64,000 nucleotides of DNA from Thiocapsa rosea (GCF_003634315.1 NZ_RBXL01000001.1:2274501-2338500); one strand, 5' to 3'. Positions 35,524-44,690 are shown, numbered from the stretch's first letter. The notes: generated by a model from the letters alone, not told the origin. A program made the numbers and translations.

Positions 35524-36139
35524 CAGCGAGCGTCTGAAGCTCGCAGGGTGTGGTCCGCTGTATTGCCCGGTTTCAGCCGTGGAGCTGCAAGCCCAGATCC
35601 TCGGTCCGGTCGAAGCAGGGATCTATGTTTATGCCGTCGCCCGTTGGACCGTCTCCGGCGCTCGGGAGATCGAGCGGCTCGACTATCTCGTACGACGACT
35701 CGATGGGAAACGCATCGACGGTGAGCAGGCTGAGTCTCTCGTCAATATTGCCGGCCTTGAAGGCAAGGACTGGTTGGGTGCCATGAACAGCCTCGATCAC
35801 GCCCTTGTCGCCGACGTGCTGGATGAGTGCCGGACCGAGCTGGAAGCGCGTTTCCGGGCGTTCAGTGAAGCTCAGGCGCGCGAGAACCGTGACCGCGTTA
35901 ATATGATGGTTAATACCTTGCAGCACCATCTCGATCAGAAGCGTCAGACACTCAATTCTCGTATCAACGATTTTCAGCGGTTCGGGACGGATCGGCAGCG
36001 GCGTATCATTCCCGCTCTAAGCGGGCAACTGAATAAGCTGCAACAACGTATAGAAACGAAGATAAAGGAACTGCGGCTTAAGGAAAAGACAACAGCTCAG
36101 GATAGTTTAGTGTCGGGTGGAGTAATCCGGGTAATCTAA
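35524..36139 (+). pseudogene. SNF2/RapA-like helicase, C-terminal part
   Basis: After removal of the MITE the protein continues HPLVRFVSERLKLAGCG and YCPVSAVELQAQIL, then a long coiled-coil-like stretch (ARENRDRVNMMVNTLQHHLDQK) and ends SGGVIRVI. This C-terminal part has no helicase motif; in related enzymes such regions bind partners or DNA. A frame from about 35441 or ATG 35503 covers it and could be translated separately, so the two halves may still be made as two polypeptides. It is followed 23 bp later by a small gene on the same strand. Confidence 0.8.
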
Positions 36140-36162
36140 ATCAATGTCGCTGGAGCCGGACG

Positions 36163-36324
36163 ATGGCTAACTCAATGAAAGACGCAATGAGCAAGGCGCA
36201 GAGCGAAACAAACCAGCAGAAGTCTAAGGCGGCCGCGGTGCCTCCCAGAGAGTCGGTGCCGAGATCCAAGACTAAACTAGGGTTCCTTGACGAACAACTT
36301 TCTGCGCGCGTGAGTCAAGTTTAA
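36163..36324 (+). CDS. Truncated N-terminal fragment, probably the original start of the Hsp70-like gene
   Basis: The frame starts MANSMKDAMSKAQSETNQQK with GGAG about 8 bases before the ATG, and ends in a stop inside a mobile element at about 36312. The peptide (53 aa) is polar and basic with KTKLGFLDEQLSARV at its end. After the element, the Hsp70-like frame opens with EASLDMDRFKEAVRKAEPKK, similar in style. I infer that both were one gene, split by the element; alternatively this was a separate small operon gene. Confidence 0.5.
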   Translation: MANSMKDAMSKAQSETNQQKSKAAAVPPRESVPRSKTKLGFLDEQLSARVSQV

Positions 36325-38053
36325 GCCGGCGCAAGTTTGGCCTGCTCGAACAGGTCCGCGAACGCCTGTTGCAGCCGGCTCATGGCGGTGGCGATGGGCC
36401 GGTTGGGCGCCTTCGGGCAGCCGTCGAACAATTGGGACAACCCCGGTCGCAGGATGCGGCTGTGGACCTTGGTGAAGAACAGGGCGACCCGCAGTCCGGC
36501 ATCGGTGACCCGGTAGCGATGGCTCTGCGGGATCCGTTCGATGAGGCCATGCAGGCGCAGTCGGCGCAGATCGTAGGTCATGCGTCCGGGTGAGTAGGCG
36601 TCCTCGGGCACCCCCAAGGCTTGGGCCATCCAGGTGCGCATCCCCGCGTGTCGGAAGCCCTCGGGCAGGGTGAGGAACAGGCACAGGGCGGTGAACAGCG
36701 CCAAGACCCGCGGATCGTCCAGGTGCAGCCCCGGGGCGCGTTGCCCGCCGACCACCTGCGGTTGGGTGACCTGATCGAACACCCCCTCGGCCAGCAGACA
36801 GTCCTGGCTGAGCGTCTCGACCTCGAGCAAGCGACGGTTGGCGGCAAAGCCGATGGCCCGCAGGGCGGGCAGGTTGTTCAAATTCCGTCCGATGCCGAAG
36901 TCGTGGGTGTTGTTGATCGTGGTCTCGGTGCGCAGGGCCCGACCTTCCTTGAAGTACTGCTTGATCTTGGAGGACTTGTAGCCGACATGCAGCGAAGGGA
37001 TAACCCCTTGGGTGATGACGCGGGTATGAAAGCTCCCCGGCGTGCGTTTGGTGATCCTCCGGTTGAAGATCAGGCTGACCTTCTCGGGCCGTCCCAAGTC
37101 GAGGTTCTCGCGGATGACCTCCTCGAACAGATGGCGTCCGGACAGCGGTCGGTCGAACACCTGCGTGCGGGCGAACTCCGCCTGCAGGATGGAGAGTTGG
37201 AAATTGTAGCCGGCGGCATGGTCTTCCGCCGTGAAGGGATCCGGGAGCCGTCCCAACCACTTGGCCACCAGTGCGGCGATCGTCGCCTCGTTCAGGTCAT
37301 CGAGGATGCGTTGCGCACGGGCCGGTTCGGCGCAGCTGAGCAACCCGTTGTCCAGCGCCTCGAAGGCAATGCCCGCCTTGGCCAACTGGCGTTTGACGTA
37401 CTCATGACCGTTGAGGCAGACCCGCGCGGTGTAGGGAAAGTAGGAGCAGAACTTGATGAACAGGGGGCCGAAGTCCGCATCCACCAGATAGAAGTAGAAA
37501 TGGTTGCACATCACCGTCCCGCGCGTGAACCAGGGGTACGGCTGGCCGGTGTGGGTGCTGATTTTCTTGATCATGCGGAAGCTGGCAAACCGTTCCTGAG
37601 CCTTGCCGATGTACAGGACACCCTCGGGTTGAGCGAAGTCGCGGAGCCGCTCGCGGGTCATGTCGTCTTTGCGCTGTCCCTTGGCGAAGGTCACGATCTC
37701 CACGCCCTCGCGTTGCGCAAACCCCTCGATCGCCTTGACGAAGGCGTGACTGATCGGGGCCATCAACACCGTGGAGGCGACCTTGGCACCACGATGGACC
37801 TTGAAGAAGTTGGCTACCCCGCCGCCGGTCTGCAGCCGCGGTTGATACAGGTTGAGATACAGCCGGTCGATTCCTTCGAGATCCAGCGTGACCCGATCGT
37901 TCAGCAACTCACCGACGGTTTGGTCTAACATGATGGCAGGCCCCGGTTGACATCTTGGCCACGCGCCACACGCCGCTACGTGCGGCTACTATCGGAAGTT
38001 TAGCCTTCCGTTGCTCAACCGGGGCCGCCCAACGCCGGGGCTCACCCCATGAC
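36312..38053 (-). mobile_element. Insertion element with unclassified 536-aa protein (limits uncertain)
   Basis: The segment interrupts the helicase/Hsp70-like operon and holds one minus-strand gene. Possible ends are GAGTCAAGTTTAAGCC (from 36312) and, inverted at the right, GAGTCATGGGGTGAGCC (about 38053), an imperfect pair. I could not find a convincing target duplication. A hairpin GGAAGTTTAGCCTTCC near 37994-38010 lies upstream of the gene. It is called mobile mainly because of the gene family, which I recall as widespread and mostly unannotated, and its intrusive position. Confidence 0.55.
36321..37931 (-). CDS. Putative mobile-element protein, 536 aa, family unnamed
   Basis: A complete protein starting MLDQTVGELLNDRVTLDLEG. 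Recognisable segments are FFKVHRGAKVASTVLM, FAKGQRKDDMTRERL, VLYIGKAQERFASFRMIKK, CNHFYFYLVDADFGPLFIKF, NGHEYVKRQLAKAGIAFEALDNG, and ALRTETTINNTHDFGIGRNL. The C-terminal third looks like winged-helix DNA-binding (YDLRRLRLHGLIERI). I know similar proteins as common hypothetical proteins near mobile DNA, but know no biochemical role; a DDE triad is not evident. The RKDD and HFYFY segments are candidate active-site regions. It is encoded opposite to its surroundings. Confidence 0.6.
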   Translation of the reverse strand: MLDQTVGELLNDRVTLDLEGIDRLYLNLYQPRLQTGGGVANFFKVHRGAKVASTVLMAPISHAFVKAIEGFAQREGVEIVTFAKGQRKDDMTRERLRDFAQPEGVLYIGKAQERFASFRMIKKISTHTGQPYPWFTRGTVMCNHFYFYLVDADFGPLFIKFCSYFPYTARVCLNGHEYVKRQLAKAGIAFEALDNGLLSCAEPARAQRILDDLNEATIAALVAKWLGRLPDPFTAEDHAAGYNFQLSILQAEFARTQVFDRPLSGRHLFEEVIRENLDLGRPEKVSLIFNRRITKRTPGSFHTRVITQGVIPSLHVGYKSSKIKQYFKEGRALRTETTINNTHDFGIGRNLNNLPALRAIGFAANRRLLEVETLSQDCLLAEGVFDQVTQPQVVGGQRAPGLHLDDPRVLALFTALCLFLTLPEGFRHAGMRTWMAQALGVPEDAYSPGRMTYDLRRLRLHGLIERIPQSHRYRVTDAGLRVALFFTKVHSRILRPGLSQLFDGCPKAPNRPIATAMSRLQQAFADLFEQAKLAPA

Positions 38054-38083
38054 TCGTCGGTCTGAGGCGAAGCCTCGCTAGAT

Positions 38084-39273
38084 ATGGATCGGTTTAAAGA
38101 AGCGGTCCGAAAGGCGGAGCCAAAGAAAGGTACCAGCAAAGTCACTCGACAACCGCCCAAGGGACAAATTGTCCTCAAAACGCATGCGATCCAACCGACA
38201 CAAACAAAACCACCGCCGAGCCCAATGAAAGACGCCTATCGCTTAGAGGTGACCGACAAGCCCAAACTAGCATTCAAGAAGACTCGGCGTCACCAGACGC
38301 CATTGATCGATTACAACTTCATGCAAGAGAATGTTGCTCAATGCCATGGACTGACGGCCAACGACGAACGGGAGATCGTCATTGGGCTAGATTTCGGCAC
38401 ATCAAGTGTAAAAGTCGTCATCGGTGACTCCGCCTTGGGTCGTGCCTTTGCTGTCCCTTTTACGAACGAAGCTGGTATTACGCGTTACCTACTTCCTTGT
38501 TGCCTGTATCAGACCGACGACGTGTTTTCCGTGCAGTCAGGTAATAAAGTATATCGCGACTTGAAGCTCGCCCTAGTTGCCAATCCAACGGAATTGGAGC
38601 TTCAGGAACCGGTAATCGCCTTTCTAGCCTGCGCGATTCGATACTCAAGGACTTGGTTATTGCGAGAACATTTGGATAAGTATTGTAACACGCGTATCTT
38701 CTGGAAACTCAGAATTGGTCTACCAGTTGCTCATCGACTTGACGAGACGCTCGCACCCATCTTTGAGAAGATCGCTCGAGTCGCCTGGTTGGTCGCCGGT
38801 AACGCAGGGGCAATCACGAACGGCAGAATCCGTTCGGCGGTGAAGCGTCAGGAGACGCTTCGGGCGTGTCCCGAACAGATTTCAGAAGAAGAGGACGTCG
38901 ATGTCGATGTGGTGCCAGAGATCGCCGCACAGATCTATGGGTTCGTGAATTCCCATCGTTTCGATCGCAAAGCCCGTAACATTTATCTCATTGTGGACGT
39001 CGGCGCCGGCACTATCGATTCATCGCTTTTTCGGGTCAATCCCGCTCGGGGTGGCAAATGGGATTTCGAGTTTTTTACTTCGGCCGTTGAACCGAATGGC
39101 GTCATGAACCTTCACCGTCATCGTATCAACTGGTGGCAGGAAGCGTTGCAGAAAAGTTCCAACTTCACATCCCTTTATTCGTGCTTGGATGACCTGAAGT
39201 TTCCGACTGATCGAGAAATCGCGATTCCCGAATCGTATTCAGCATACTTTGATGGAATCAAGGTTGATTTTGC
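38084..39273 (+). pseudogene. Hsp70/actin-like ATPase, 5' part (interrupted)
   Basis: This part encodes about 397 residues. A basic N-terminal tail of about 95 residues precedes the ATPase fold: phosphate-1 motif VIGLDFGTSSVKVVIGD (about residue 100) and phosphate-2 motif YLIVDVGAGTIDSSLF (about 303), both diagnostic of the actin/Hsp70/sugar-kinase superfamily. It lacks DnaK-type signatures beyond these, and there is no DnaJ or GrpE nearby. The gene is cut after GIKVDF by insertion sequence copy 1; a chance frame continues into it to 39463. Joined to 41153-41567 it gives 534 residues. It is a likely partner of the SNF2 helicase upstream. Confidence 0.82.
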
Positions 39274-41152
39274 GGCCTTGATCATCGATTGGTCCACTGT
39301 TGCTAAGCCGCCACAGGAACGAGGTAAGGCTGCCTTGCCGGGCGCGGTCGTCGTCGGGCCGGTCGGGCGGGCCAGGGCATGCGCTCGAGCACCTGCTCGA
39401 ACAAGGATGGGTGGGGTTGAGCGAAGAAGCGCTCGGCGGCCGTGGTGCCGTCGGGCCGCTTGATCGCAAAGTTGTGCAGGGCGGTCAAGACCTGCTGCTT
39501 GCGCGGACTGAGTCGGTGATGCCCGTGCTGATAGAGCGCGAGGAAGCCGTTGCGTCCCTCGACACAGGAGCTGCTGCGCTGGAACAGATCGGCACACTCC
39601 CCGGCGACCTGCTCGAGATGGTGACGGGTCTGCGGATCCAGCGACTGGATCGGGTGCGAGGGCTGCCTCAGCGGGGCGAGACGCTGCGCACTCAGTGCTC
39701 GGAGTCGATGACGGGGCTCGGCGCGGGTGCTGCGTGCGGCGACGCGCTCCAGATAAAGCGCCGGGATCAGATCGTCGAGCATCGCCTGCTCGATGGCCGG
39801 TGCCAGGTCCAGCGCCTGCACCCGGGTGTTGACCATCATGAAGAAGAAGGTCAGCGTGGCGACGAGGCTTTGAGTCAGGCGCTTCGCCTTGGCCAGATGT
39901 GCGCAGAGACGCTCGGAAAGATCCGCTTCCTCGGCGATCGCCTCCAGGCGCGCAAACAGCGTTCCCAGACGCGCCTCCAACTGCTCGGGGGTTTGCGCCT
40001 GTCCCTGTTGGATCTCGTAGGGATGATCGACCTCGCTGAACGCACCGATCAGGGCTTTGGCCTCGGCGCGGTGCGCGTGGGCCTGCTCGCGCGCAAGGCT
40101 GGCTTGGACGTAAGCGCTCAGCGCCTCGTCGATGCGCGCGGCGAACGCCGGCGGGCGCCCGGGGCCGTGGCGGCGCCGATGATAGGCCTGCTCGGCGGCG
40201 CATTCGTCTTGCCAGCGCGCCTTCGCCTCGGTCTCCGCCGTCTCGGCCTGTTGCTCGGCGCGCTTCAGCGACAGACTCATCGCCTGGCTGACCTCATGCT
40301 GCAGATGAAACAGGTCCGTGGCATGGTGTGCGCCCAGATCACGCTCGACATGCGCCAACAGCCCCTTGGCCTCATCGCTGGTGCCTTGCACCACCGTGAC
40401 ATTCAGCCCCTCGAGTCCACCCTCGAGCGCCCGTGTCCAGGCCGCCGCCGAGCGCTCATCGCTCCTGTGCTCGAGCAGGATGAAGTTCGAGACCGCATCG
40501 ATGCCCACCAAACGCATGCCGTCTTTCCACGTCTCATCTTCGGCGATGCTCAGTGTGCGATGGGGCATGGCTTGGGCCAGCGTCCCGCGCAGTTCGGTGG
40601 CGGCGGTGACGATCTGCTCCTCCAAGCCGGCATGGAACGCCTGCTGCGCACCGTAGGAGGCGCCGATGAATGCCGACAGCCCACTGCGCTCGAGAAAATC
40701 GCAGACCACGCGCACGCCCGCGCCGCCCTGCTCGCCGATGCTCCAGTGCGCGGCAACCAGGATCCGGCGCAGCCACACCACGCCCTCGGGCGTCTCGACG
40801 AAGGCCGACAGCGCCGCCGGCGCCGATGGCGCAGGGGACGCGTTCCAGTGACGCAGGGTGCTGCGCGCCACGCCGGCGCCGCTGACCGCCGCGCGTTGAC
40901 TCTGCCCATCCTGCTGGGCTTGCGCCACCGCATGCAGGTGCTTGGCGCGATCCAAGCGATCGTGGATTGGCGTGGGGCGTCGATCTGCACTAGAGTCGAC
41001 ACAGGCAGGAGCATCGGACAACGGCGTTTCCCTCGGTCAGTTTGCACTTCCAAGGGTACGCCTCCCCGGCGCTCCTGCCACTCCTTCAGGATGCTTGATC
41101 GCCTACCGAAACACGCGGTTTTGGACCAACCGATGATCAAGGCCGATTTTGC
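39266..41152 (-). mobile_element. Insertion sequence of the CVEGRNG-transposase family, copy 1
   Basis: The element spans 39274-41144 (1871 bp). The ends GGCCTTGATCATCGATTGG and, inverted, GGCCTTGATCATCGGTTGG match over at least 22 bp with one difference. GATTTTGC is duplicated at 39266-39273 and 41145-41152. It has the same length as copy 2, to which it is nearly identical, so transposition is recent. Confidence 0.95.
39303..41021 (-). CDS. Transposase of the CVEGRNG (DUF6399-like) family, copy 1
   Basis: A 572-residue intact protein. Helix-turn-helix QRAAVSGAGVARSTLRHW (about residues 40-58), then LSIAEDETWKDGMRLVGID (about 175), LGAHHATDLFHLQHEVSQAM (about 245) and SSSCVEGRNGFLALYQHGHH (about 490) as candidate catalytic regions; ends RRPRPARQPYLVPVAA. 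A conserved leader (TACCCTTGGAAGTGCAAACT, inverted at about 41036-41058) precedes the gene in all three copies. It differs from copy 2 at about eight residues. Confidence 0.88.
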   Translation of the reverse strand: MSDAPACVDSSADRRPTPIHDRLDRAKHLHAVAQAQQDGQSQRAAVSGAGVARSTLRHWNASPAPSAPAALSAFVETPEGVVWLRRILVAAHWSIGEQGGAGVRVVCDFLERSGLSAFIGASYGAQQAFHAGLEEQIVTAATELRGTLAQAMPHRTLSIAEDETWKDGMRLVGIDAVSNFILLEHRSDERSAAAWTRALEGGLEGLNVTVVQGTSDEAKGLLAHVERDLGAHHATDLFHLQHEVSQAMSLSLKRAEQQAETAETEAKARWQDECAAEQAYHRRRHGPGRPPAFAARIDEALSAYVQASLAREQAHAHRAEAKALIGAFSEVDHPYEIQQGQAQTPEQLEARLGTLFARLEAIAEEADLSERLCAHLAKAKRLTQSLVATLTFFFMMVNTRVQALDLAPAIEQAMLDDLIPALYLERVAARSTRAEPRHRLRALSAQRLAPLRQPSHPIQSLDPQTRHHLEQVAGECADLFQRSSSCVEGRNGFLALYQHGHHRLSPRKQQVLTALHNFAIKRPDGTTAAERFFAQPHPSLFEQVLERMPWPARPARRRPRPARQPYLVPVAA

Positions 41153-41567
41153 AAATGATAAACAAGCTCCAGATAGCGTGTTCTTCGGGAAAGTGTTAAC
41201 TCAAGTTTCCACGAGTACCTATATGAGAGCCTGGGGTACTGGCTTAGTGGAAAATTCGCTATTAAAAGGCGTTCCTACCTTCTACTGTGGTGGGGGTACG
41301 CGCATGAAGTTCTACAACCGGCTTCGCGAGCGTCTGCGGTCTGATCCGGGGTTGAGTTGGTTTGGCTTAACACCTTACAGGATTGAGCTTCCCAGTAGAC
41401 TCCAGGCTCCTGGGCTTCGCCTTGACGATTACGATCGTCTCACCGTTGCCTACGGGTTAAGTTTTCTGGAAGTGGGAAGAATCGTTAAAGCGATACCGAA
41501 GGCGAAACTACACATCCCGCCGGTCATGACGTGGCGAGAGAACTATACGGATAAAGACTACTGCTGA
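41153..41567 (+). pseudogene. Hsp70/actin-like ATPase, 3' part
   Basis: It continues the reading frame of 38084-39273 exactly if the insertion sequence and one GATTTTGC are removed: GIKVDFA then NDKQAPDSVFFGK. It contains GTGLVENSLLKGVPTFYCGGGTR, which fits the adenosine motif and third catalytic loop of the actin fold, so both halves are needed for ATP binding. It ends TWRENYTDKDYC. No start codon with a ribosome site is evident for separate translation, so the protein is probably inactive in this strain. Confidence 0.8.
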
Positions 41568-41569
41568 CT

Positions 41570-41902
41570 GTGGATGAGGTAGGCTCGGGTCGATCGTTAC
41601 TGCGCCGTCGTTATCAACCTTACTATTTCCGGCGCCTGGTTTGTGCGGGGGATTCCAACGGCGGAAGTAAGTGGCTCTTTAGGGCGATGGTACGCGTTGA
41701 GAGTGAGCGGTTTGTTGGTGTGGATCACGGACCATTATCTTCCTATCCGCACGATTCAGAACGGTTCCCGAACGACGCTACAGAACATTGTCGTGTTCGT
41801 ACTGGTCACGAAAATAGCAATCGTTGGTACTGTTGGCTTGCTGTCAATCTTCAAACGTCGGATCGATATCTCCCTGTTGCCAAGGACGCTCCGCTAACTT
41901 AG
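41570..41902 (+). CDS. Uncertain small reading frame after the Hsp70-like gene
   Basis: Two overlapping plus-strand frames compete here. One starts GTG at 41570 (MDEVGSGRSLLRRRYQPYYF, 110 aa, soluble). The other, open from about 41582 with GTG at 41643, reads WYALRVSGLLVWITDHYL and NIVVFVLVTKIAIVGTVGLL, which looks like a two-helix membrane protein. The second is more protein-like. One of them is probably the last gene of the helicase/Hsp70-like operon. No family recognised. Confidence 0.35.
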   Translation: MDEVGSGRSLLRRRYQPYYFRRLVCAGDSNGGSKWLFRAMVRVESERFVGVDHGPLSSYPHDSERFPNDATEHCRVRTGHENSNRWYCWLAVNLQTSDRYLPVAKDAPLT

Positions 41903-42185
41903 TGATGGTTGAAGCATGCAAATCAATCTCCCATTTCTGTACTTCTCGTACCGTCACGTAGCCATTTTTATGTGCATTTGGGTGACGAGTCATTTCGAAG
42001 ATGCAGCCTGTTCGAGTCTTATCCCAGTTGTAGGCGCGGGTTTTGATCTTTGCAGCGCTAATATCGCAGACCGCTCGTGAGTTAATGTACTCTACGGAGA
42101 ACTGGGCGACTAGGTACTTGAGTCGCTCGGGTATACTTTCGCCAGCTACCCAAAGCGCGTGGCGTTGACATAGCTCCCACACCAA
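41844..42185 (-). CDS. Hypothetical protein, 113 aa
   Basis: It begins MVWELCQRHALWVAGESIPE and includes SVEYINSRAVCDISAAKI and FEMTRHPNAHKNGYVTVREV. No family is recognised. Composition is normal for protein and the frame follows another minus-strand frame with a 9-bp gap, suggesting a two-gene unit convergent with the preceding operon. Confidence 0.45.
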   Translation of the reverse strand: MVWELCQRHALWVAGESIPERLKYLVAQFSVEYINSRAVCDISAAKIKTRAYNWDKTRTGCIFEMTRHPNAHKNGYVTVREVQKWEIDLHASTITKLAERPWQQGDIDPTFED

Positions 42186-42194
42186 TGCCTCCTT

Positions 42195-42458
42195 TTATTG
42201 CGAGGCACAAAGCCAATTGTACCTCTCCATTGTCAGGTGGGCACTAATTCCTTGTGCTGGCATTCCAGGTATCGTTAGTGCGCCAAAACTCTTACACGCC
42301 CGTGACATGCAACCTGGTATACAGCACGCTTCATTGATCATGATTGCTCCCCTTGTTCGATAATATTTAGACGGTCCGAACCTGACGGAATTGTCTCCGA
42401 CGTTTTTGATGTCGTGGGTGGTCACAGAGTTACTGTACTTCTTCGGATTCGAGATCAA
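42195..42458 (-). CDS. Hypothetical protein, 87 aa
   Basis: It begins MISNPKKYSNSVTTHDIKNV and contains four cysteines in CCIPGCMSRAC, possibly metal-binding. An internal ATG (MINEACCIPGCMSR) is an alternative start. No family is recognised. It lies just ahead of the 113-aa frame on the same strand. Confidence 0.4.
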   Translation of the reverse strand: MISNPKKYSNSVTTHDIKNVGDNSVRFGPSKYYRTRGAIMINEACCIPGCMSRACKSFGALTIPGMPAQGISAHLTMERYNWLCASQ

Positions 42459-42650
42459 GCCGGTTACAAAGGTACGAATGTTATCAGTATCCCATGACCC
42501 TCTAAAAACGGCGGATCAGTATTAGATTCGTAAGATCGACAATCATGCAAAACCGCTGAATAAGTACATCGCCGTTACTCCGTGGATTCAAGCGACGAAT
42601 ATGTAGATATAACTCTGCATACATTCGCCGTTCAATCCAGGAGTTCAACA

Positions 42651-43154
42651 ATGAAACGTGTTCCCCGCTCTGTTACGTTGGAACCGCAAACACTTCGACG
42701 TGCCGAACTCTCGCCAGACGAACAGTCCCTAGTCGAAAAGGCCATTCAATGCCTTGAACGCACCTATCGCGTGAAAGGCGTTGCAATGACCAGTCCTGAA
42801 GCCACACGCGATTATCTCAAGCTGCATCTATACGGCCTTCCGTATGAAGTCTTTGCAGTCATGTACCTGGATAACCGTCACCGTGTCATTCGTTACGAAG
42901 AACTCTTTCGGGGCACCATCGACGGTTCAAGTGTGCATCCCCGTGAAGTGGTACGTAAAGTGCTGACCACCAATACCGCCGCCGTGATTTTCGCACACAA
43001 CCATCCCACCGGTGTTGCGGAGCCCTCCCAATCGGATCTTCGAATCACTCAACGACTTCGTGAGGCGCTCTCGCTGATCGATGTGCGTGTACTTGATCAC
43101 ATGATTGTCGGCGACGGCAACATCGTGAGTTTGGCGGAACGCGGTCTTCTGTAG
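42651..43154 (+). CDS. radC: RadC-family JAB-domain protein
   Basis: A 167-residue RadC/MPN-type protein. The conserved block [26 protein letters not shown] and the metal-binding motif [15 protein letters not shown] (HxH...D) are complete, followed by [10 protein letters not shown]. Despite the name, no DNA-repair role is established; short RadC genes are typical cargo of genomic islands. ATG at 42651 has CAGGAG at correct distance; an upstream start at 42582 adds 23 unrelated residues. A terminator follows. Confidence 0.9.
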   Translation: MKRVPRSVTLEPQTLRRAELSPDEQSLVEKAIQCLERTYRVKGVAMTSPEATRDYLKLHLYGLPYEVFAVMYLDNRHRVIRYEELFRGTIDGSSVHPREVVRKVLTTNTAAVIFAHNHPTGVAEPSQSDLRITQRLREALSLIDVRVLDHMIVGDGNIVSLAERGLL

Positions 43155-43187
43155 CCGTTTCTCCAGCCGCATCGAATGTTTTCAACA

Positions 43188-43213
43188 AGCGTTCTTCCGA
43201 ACGCTTTCTTTTT
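43188..43213 (+). terminator. Rho-independent terminator after radC
   Basis: AGCGTTC-TTCC-GAACGCT (43188-43205) is a 7-bp stem followed by TTCTTTTT. Confidence 0.75.
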
Positions 43214-43236
43214 CAGGATATCTGGAGTCAACCGCG

Positions 43237-44331
43237 ATGCTGCGATTTCTGCGTTGGTTCGCCCTGTTTCTGGGCGTGTTGGTTGTACTGATACTTTGGC
43301 AACATTCGCAACTGGCCATATTGGCGTTGACGCGAATCGACCCGGTGCCCGAGACTCGGGCAATGATGTCGGAAGATCGGTATGCCGAAGCGGCCGATAA
43401 TCTGGCGTTTTTTCTGGATTATGACTACGTTCGCAATGATCCGACAGCGTTGGAACTGAACGACGACATTGCGGCGATTCGGGGAAGTCTTATCTACCAG
43501 GCGAAAAAGGTGACCGAGGGGTTTCTACAAGGCACCAGCGACGAAACACTGGGTCAGGTGACAGGTGTGGTGACGGATCTTCTGGTGATCGGGGACATTC
43601 GAGATCTCGTAGTTCAAGGTGGATACTGGGTCCGTGGAGATTCCGTAGACCAGGTAATCGTTGCACTGTCGACTATTGGGTTGGTAGCAACGGCGAGTCA
43701 GTTGGCAAGTTCGTTTGCGACAGTCGGATCGGCCGGAACTGCGGCACCGACTGTTGTCGGCAGCAGCATGGTAAAATCGTCGATCACAACACTGAAACAG
43801 GCTCATCGGTTCGGTCATCTACCGGGATGGTTGAGTGAAACGCTGATTTCCAGTGCAAAGACGGTACGCCAGACCGGAAATATTGACGCTGTTGTCGAGC
43901 TGATGGACAACGTTCGGCGCTTGGCTGCGGTGCGGGGAGGGTTGGAATTGCTGAGTCGCACTCGGGGTGCCGAGTCTCTGTCTCGGCTCGCCCAGATCAG
44001 CGAGACCTTCGGGAATGCGACCCGGACGTTGTTTCGTCTGGGGGGCGACACCTTCGTTCGCAGTGCACAACGTGCACAGCATGCCGAAGGGGTTCGGCTG
44101 GCGGCAACCTACGGCGTCGAGGGTCTGCGTCAGCTCGATCACGTGGGACCGACTCGGTTCGTCAAGTATTCGGCGAGAAGTGCGAAGATTCTCTACCGGG
44201 GTGACGTCGTTCAAAGGATAGCCCGTCTACTGATCAAATTACCGGATGGGTTACTGTACGGTGTTCTGATTCTGACGAGTTTTCTGTGGCTACCTTGGCG
44301 TTGGATGTGGCGTCGGATGTTGACCGTTTAA
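43237..44331 (+). CDS. Membrane protein of unknown function, 364 aa
   Basis: An N-terminal membrane helix (LRWFALFLGVLVVLILW) is followed by a long non-membrane region with hydrophobic patches (LSTIGLVATASQLASSFATV), and a C-terminal helix GLLYGVLILTSFLWLPWRW with a basic end WRRML. The middle is helical and charged, so the protein may be anchored at both ends. No family is recognised. It sits between radC and the BREX operon, has its own terminator, and starts 23 bp after the radC terminator. Confidence 0.75.
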   Translation: MLRFLRWFALFLGVLVVLILWQHSQLAILALTRIDPVPETRAMMSEDRYAEAADNLAFFLDYDYVRNDPTALELNDDIAAIRGSLIYQAKKVTEGFLQGTSDETLGQVTGVVTDLLVIGDIRDLVVQGGYWVRGDSVDQVIVALSTIGLVATASQLASSFATVGSAGTAAPTVVGSSMVKSSITTLKQAHRFGHLPGWLSETLISSAKTVRQTGNIDAVVELMDNVRRLAAVRGGLELLSRTRGAESLSRLAQISETFGNATRTLFRLGGDTFVRSAQRAQHAEGVRLAATYGVEGLRQLDHVGPTRFVKYSARSAKILYRGDVVQRIARLLIKLPDGLLYGVLILTSFLWLPWRWMWRRMLTV

Positions 44332-44341
44332 CGAGGGTTAC

Positions 44342-44371
44342 GCGAGACCGTGAATCACGGTCTCGCTTTTT
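44342..44371 (+). terminator. Strong Rho-independent terminator
   Basis: GCGAGACCGTG-AAT-CACGGTCTCGC (44342-44366) is a perfect 11-bp stem followed by TTTTT. It ends transcription of the 364-aa gene and separates it from BREX. Confidence 0.93.
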
Positions 44372-44690
44372 GTTGTGGCGAATGGACGGCAAAAACCCCG
44401 AAATTTCGCCGAAGGATGAGCATTTTCTTTTTTCGAGACATCGGATCAATGGCAGAATCATCTTGCTTTCCACATTAGGCCCACGACTGATGGCAAGCCA
44501 TGAAATATAAGAAGTACTCTAGTTCCAGTGTTGTTCAACGAGATCGGATAAAATCAACGATCATGCGGCTCTGTCGTTTTTTGACGAAATCGGTAAGTTG
44601 AGTGATTTCGCGGGTGTTGCTTGACGACATCAAGAGCAAGTAGGGGCTTTCGGGATTCTCGCTCGGTGTATGGACGTGGAGAGATACAAC
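44372..44690. other. Upstream region of the BREX operon
   Basis: This 319-bp leader holds no gene on the plus strand. A BrxR-type regulator gene, often found ahead of BREX, is absent. TAAAAT at 44549-44554 is a possible -10 box without a good -35 partner, so I do not call a promoter, but the BREX promoter should lie here. Confidence 0.5.

Noticed and set aside
39300-41567. Long plus-strand frame across insertion sequence copy 1 into the Hsp70-like 3' part
   Set aside because: It is antisense to the intact transposase; only its last 138 codons are real, belonging to the interrupted host gene.
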